A stretch of 40,684 nt of DNA, from assembly GCA_045627365.1 (NCBI GenBank), contig JAZQNN010000050.1, forward strand, positions 1-40,684. Direction: 5' to 3'. The DNA is from RGIG5612 sp045627365. GTDB lineage: Bacteria; Bacillota; Clostridia; Lachnospirales; Lachnospiraceae. The position numbers were made by a program, and so were the translations under genes. The notes below the pieces were generated by a model. That model was not told the DNA's origin, ran no database searches, and saw only the letters and a program-made list of their open reading frames with translations. The stretch's first letter is position 1; the number at the start of each line of letters is the position of its first letter. Below are positions 39,822 to 40,684 of this stretch, piece after piece.

Positions 39822-39827
39822 TATAAT
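39822..39827 (+). promoter_or_regulatory. -10 element of the edge hydrolase, predicted leaderless
   Basis: Consensus TATAAT ten bases before the GTG at 39838; the -35 region is only AT-rich. No Shine-Dalgarno fits between, so the transcript would begin about three bases before the codon. Confidence 0.55.
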
Positions 39828-39837
39828 ATACTCTATC

Positions 39838-40684
39838 GTGAAGAAAAAAGGAACTGCAAAAAAGTTAATAAAGGTCGTTGCCATCGTCATCTGTGCTCTT
39901 GTTGCCTTCGTAGGGGCTACGGTCCATTTCACGCCGCTTTTCATGGTCTTCCCGCACTGCGACAAGGAAGCCTGTGAGGCGGTATCGGCATACGCTGACG
40001 TATCGGGCATCTCGGTCCCGGGCGCGGATCTTAACGGCTGGCTGATCAGCGACGATTCTGATGGAACCGGACTTATTATTTTCTTCGGCGGTATTGGCGA
40101 GGATTCGTCCGAAAATACCTTAAAGCTCCATGCGCAGAAGGACGCCGGATATTTCGCAGGCTGGGACATTGCCGCTGTTGACTGGCCCGGATACGGCCTT
40201 AGCCGGGATGCAAAGCTTCACAGATTAAGCGGCAGCGCACTCGAGGATGACCTGACTGGCAGTGCAGCTGAAATAACGACTTATCTTGCGGCGCTTGACT
40301 ACGAAAAAGTCGCCGTCATCGGGTACAGCATGGGGTGCGGACCCGCGATCTACTCTGTTCAGGACGAACTGCTCGGCGAGCAAAAAGAAAAGGTAACACA
40401 TCTTGTGCTCCTTGCTCCTTACTTCGATTCATTTGATCTTTACAACGGCGTTGTCGACATCTTTCACGGGCCTATGAAGTCTATGATCACCTATCGGATG
40501 CCGGCCAATGAATTCGCCGCACACGTTGCGGGCGAGTGCTTTGCCGATGCGCCTCTTATCATCGCAGGTGAAGATGACAAACGTGTTCCCATCGAGCGTT
40601 CTCTTGCACTTTCCGAATGTTTCCCGGGCGGCTGTCAGGTGCAGTCTGTTGCCGGGCTATCGCATAATGAATTCTCACGCGATG
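39838..40684 (+). CDS. Membrane-anchored alpha/beta hydrolase (3' end cut by window)
   Basis: At least 282 residues. It opens with a basic and hydrophobic segment (KKKGTAKKLIKVVAIVIC and on, about 2-29) that looks like a signal anchor. The alpha/beta-hydrolase domain follows with FFGGIGEDS as oxyanion-loop region, WPGYGLS and the nucleophile elbow GYSMGCG. GEDDKRVP holds the likely catalytic Asp, and GLSHNEF the likely His near the edge. The substrate is unknown. The GTG start is chosen because it puts the anchor at the N terminus; an internal ATG would remove it. Confidence 0.8.
   Translation, partial: MKKKGTAKKLIKVVAIVICALVAFVGATVHFTPLFMVFPHCDKEACEAVSAYADVSGISVPGADLNGWLISDDSDGTGLIIFFGGIGEDSSENTLKLHAQKDAGYFAGWDIAAVDWPGYGLSRDAKLHRLSGSALEDDLTGSAAEITTYLAALDYEKVAVIGYSMGCGPAIYSVQDELLGEQKEKVTHLVLLAPYFDSFDLYNGVVDIFHGPMKSMITYRMPANEFAAHVAGECFADAPLIIAGEDDKRVPIERSLALSECFPGGCQVQSVAGLSHNEFSRD

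Overview
The window looks like chromosomal DNA of an anaerobic member of the Bacillota, class Clostridia, most likely Lachnospiraceae-like. The indications are many AGGAGG-type ribosome binding sites, a minimal SmsCB (SufBC-only) Fe-S assembly pair, a domain-permuted GH3 enzyme of the type known from gut and rumen Clostridia, a DUF3990/HTH pair, and no tRNA-encoded CCA. Genus and species cannot be fixed from the sequence. Almost everything is on the minus strand; only the trigger-factor-like gene (1998-3077) and the truncated alpha/beta hydrolase at the right edge (39838 onward) are on plus.

Left part (1-14 kb): the start of a TarI/IspD-type cytidylyltransferase, a 281-bp inverted-repeat element, a ybaK/zinc-ribbon pair, a trigger factor without the usual ribosome-binding domain, an MBL-fold hydrolase, a structured palindromic repeat, an NhaC-type antiporter, a zinc-ribbon coiled-coil/YfcE-type phosphoesterase pair, a MacB/FtsX-type ABC exporter with a Pho-box-like operator, a histidine kinase/response regulator pair behind holA, and a cold-shock protein gene.

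Middle (14-26 kb): one long probable operon, trkA-trkH-polysaccharide deacetylase-copA(Z)-small membrane protein-GH3-hslO, joining potassium uptake, copper export, envelope or glycan enzymes and the redox chaperone Hsp33. CopA carries a C-terminal CopZ-like domain with its own internal Shine-Dalgarno and ATG, and it lacks almost the whole nucleotide-binding (N) domain. Upstream, dhaK-dhaL lies between two direct 52-bp repeats made of the 3' end of a tRNA-Gly gene plus its terminator, which looks like an insertion scar.

Right part (26-40.7 kb): a DUF3990 (ADP-ribosyltransferase-like)/HTH two-gene module that leads into lepB, a MurE-like ligase and two small proteins; a smsC-smsB-glpK-aminopeptidase P-lipid kinase cluster; a sodium symporter-asnS pair; ispF; and the edge hydrolase.

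A recurring design runs through the window. At several loci the promoter of the next gene is embedded in the terminator hairpin of the previous one (nhaC, holA, trkA, dhaK, DUF3990), so the new transcript would start inside the hairpin and escape it. Two genes (holA and the edge hydrolase) have a consensus -10 so close to the start codon that their mRNAs look leaderless. The strongest candidates for something new are the CopA without an N domain, the DUF3990/HTH module with its palindromic leader, the tRNA-flanked dhaKL insertion, and the terminator-embedded promoters.
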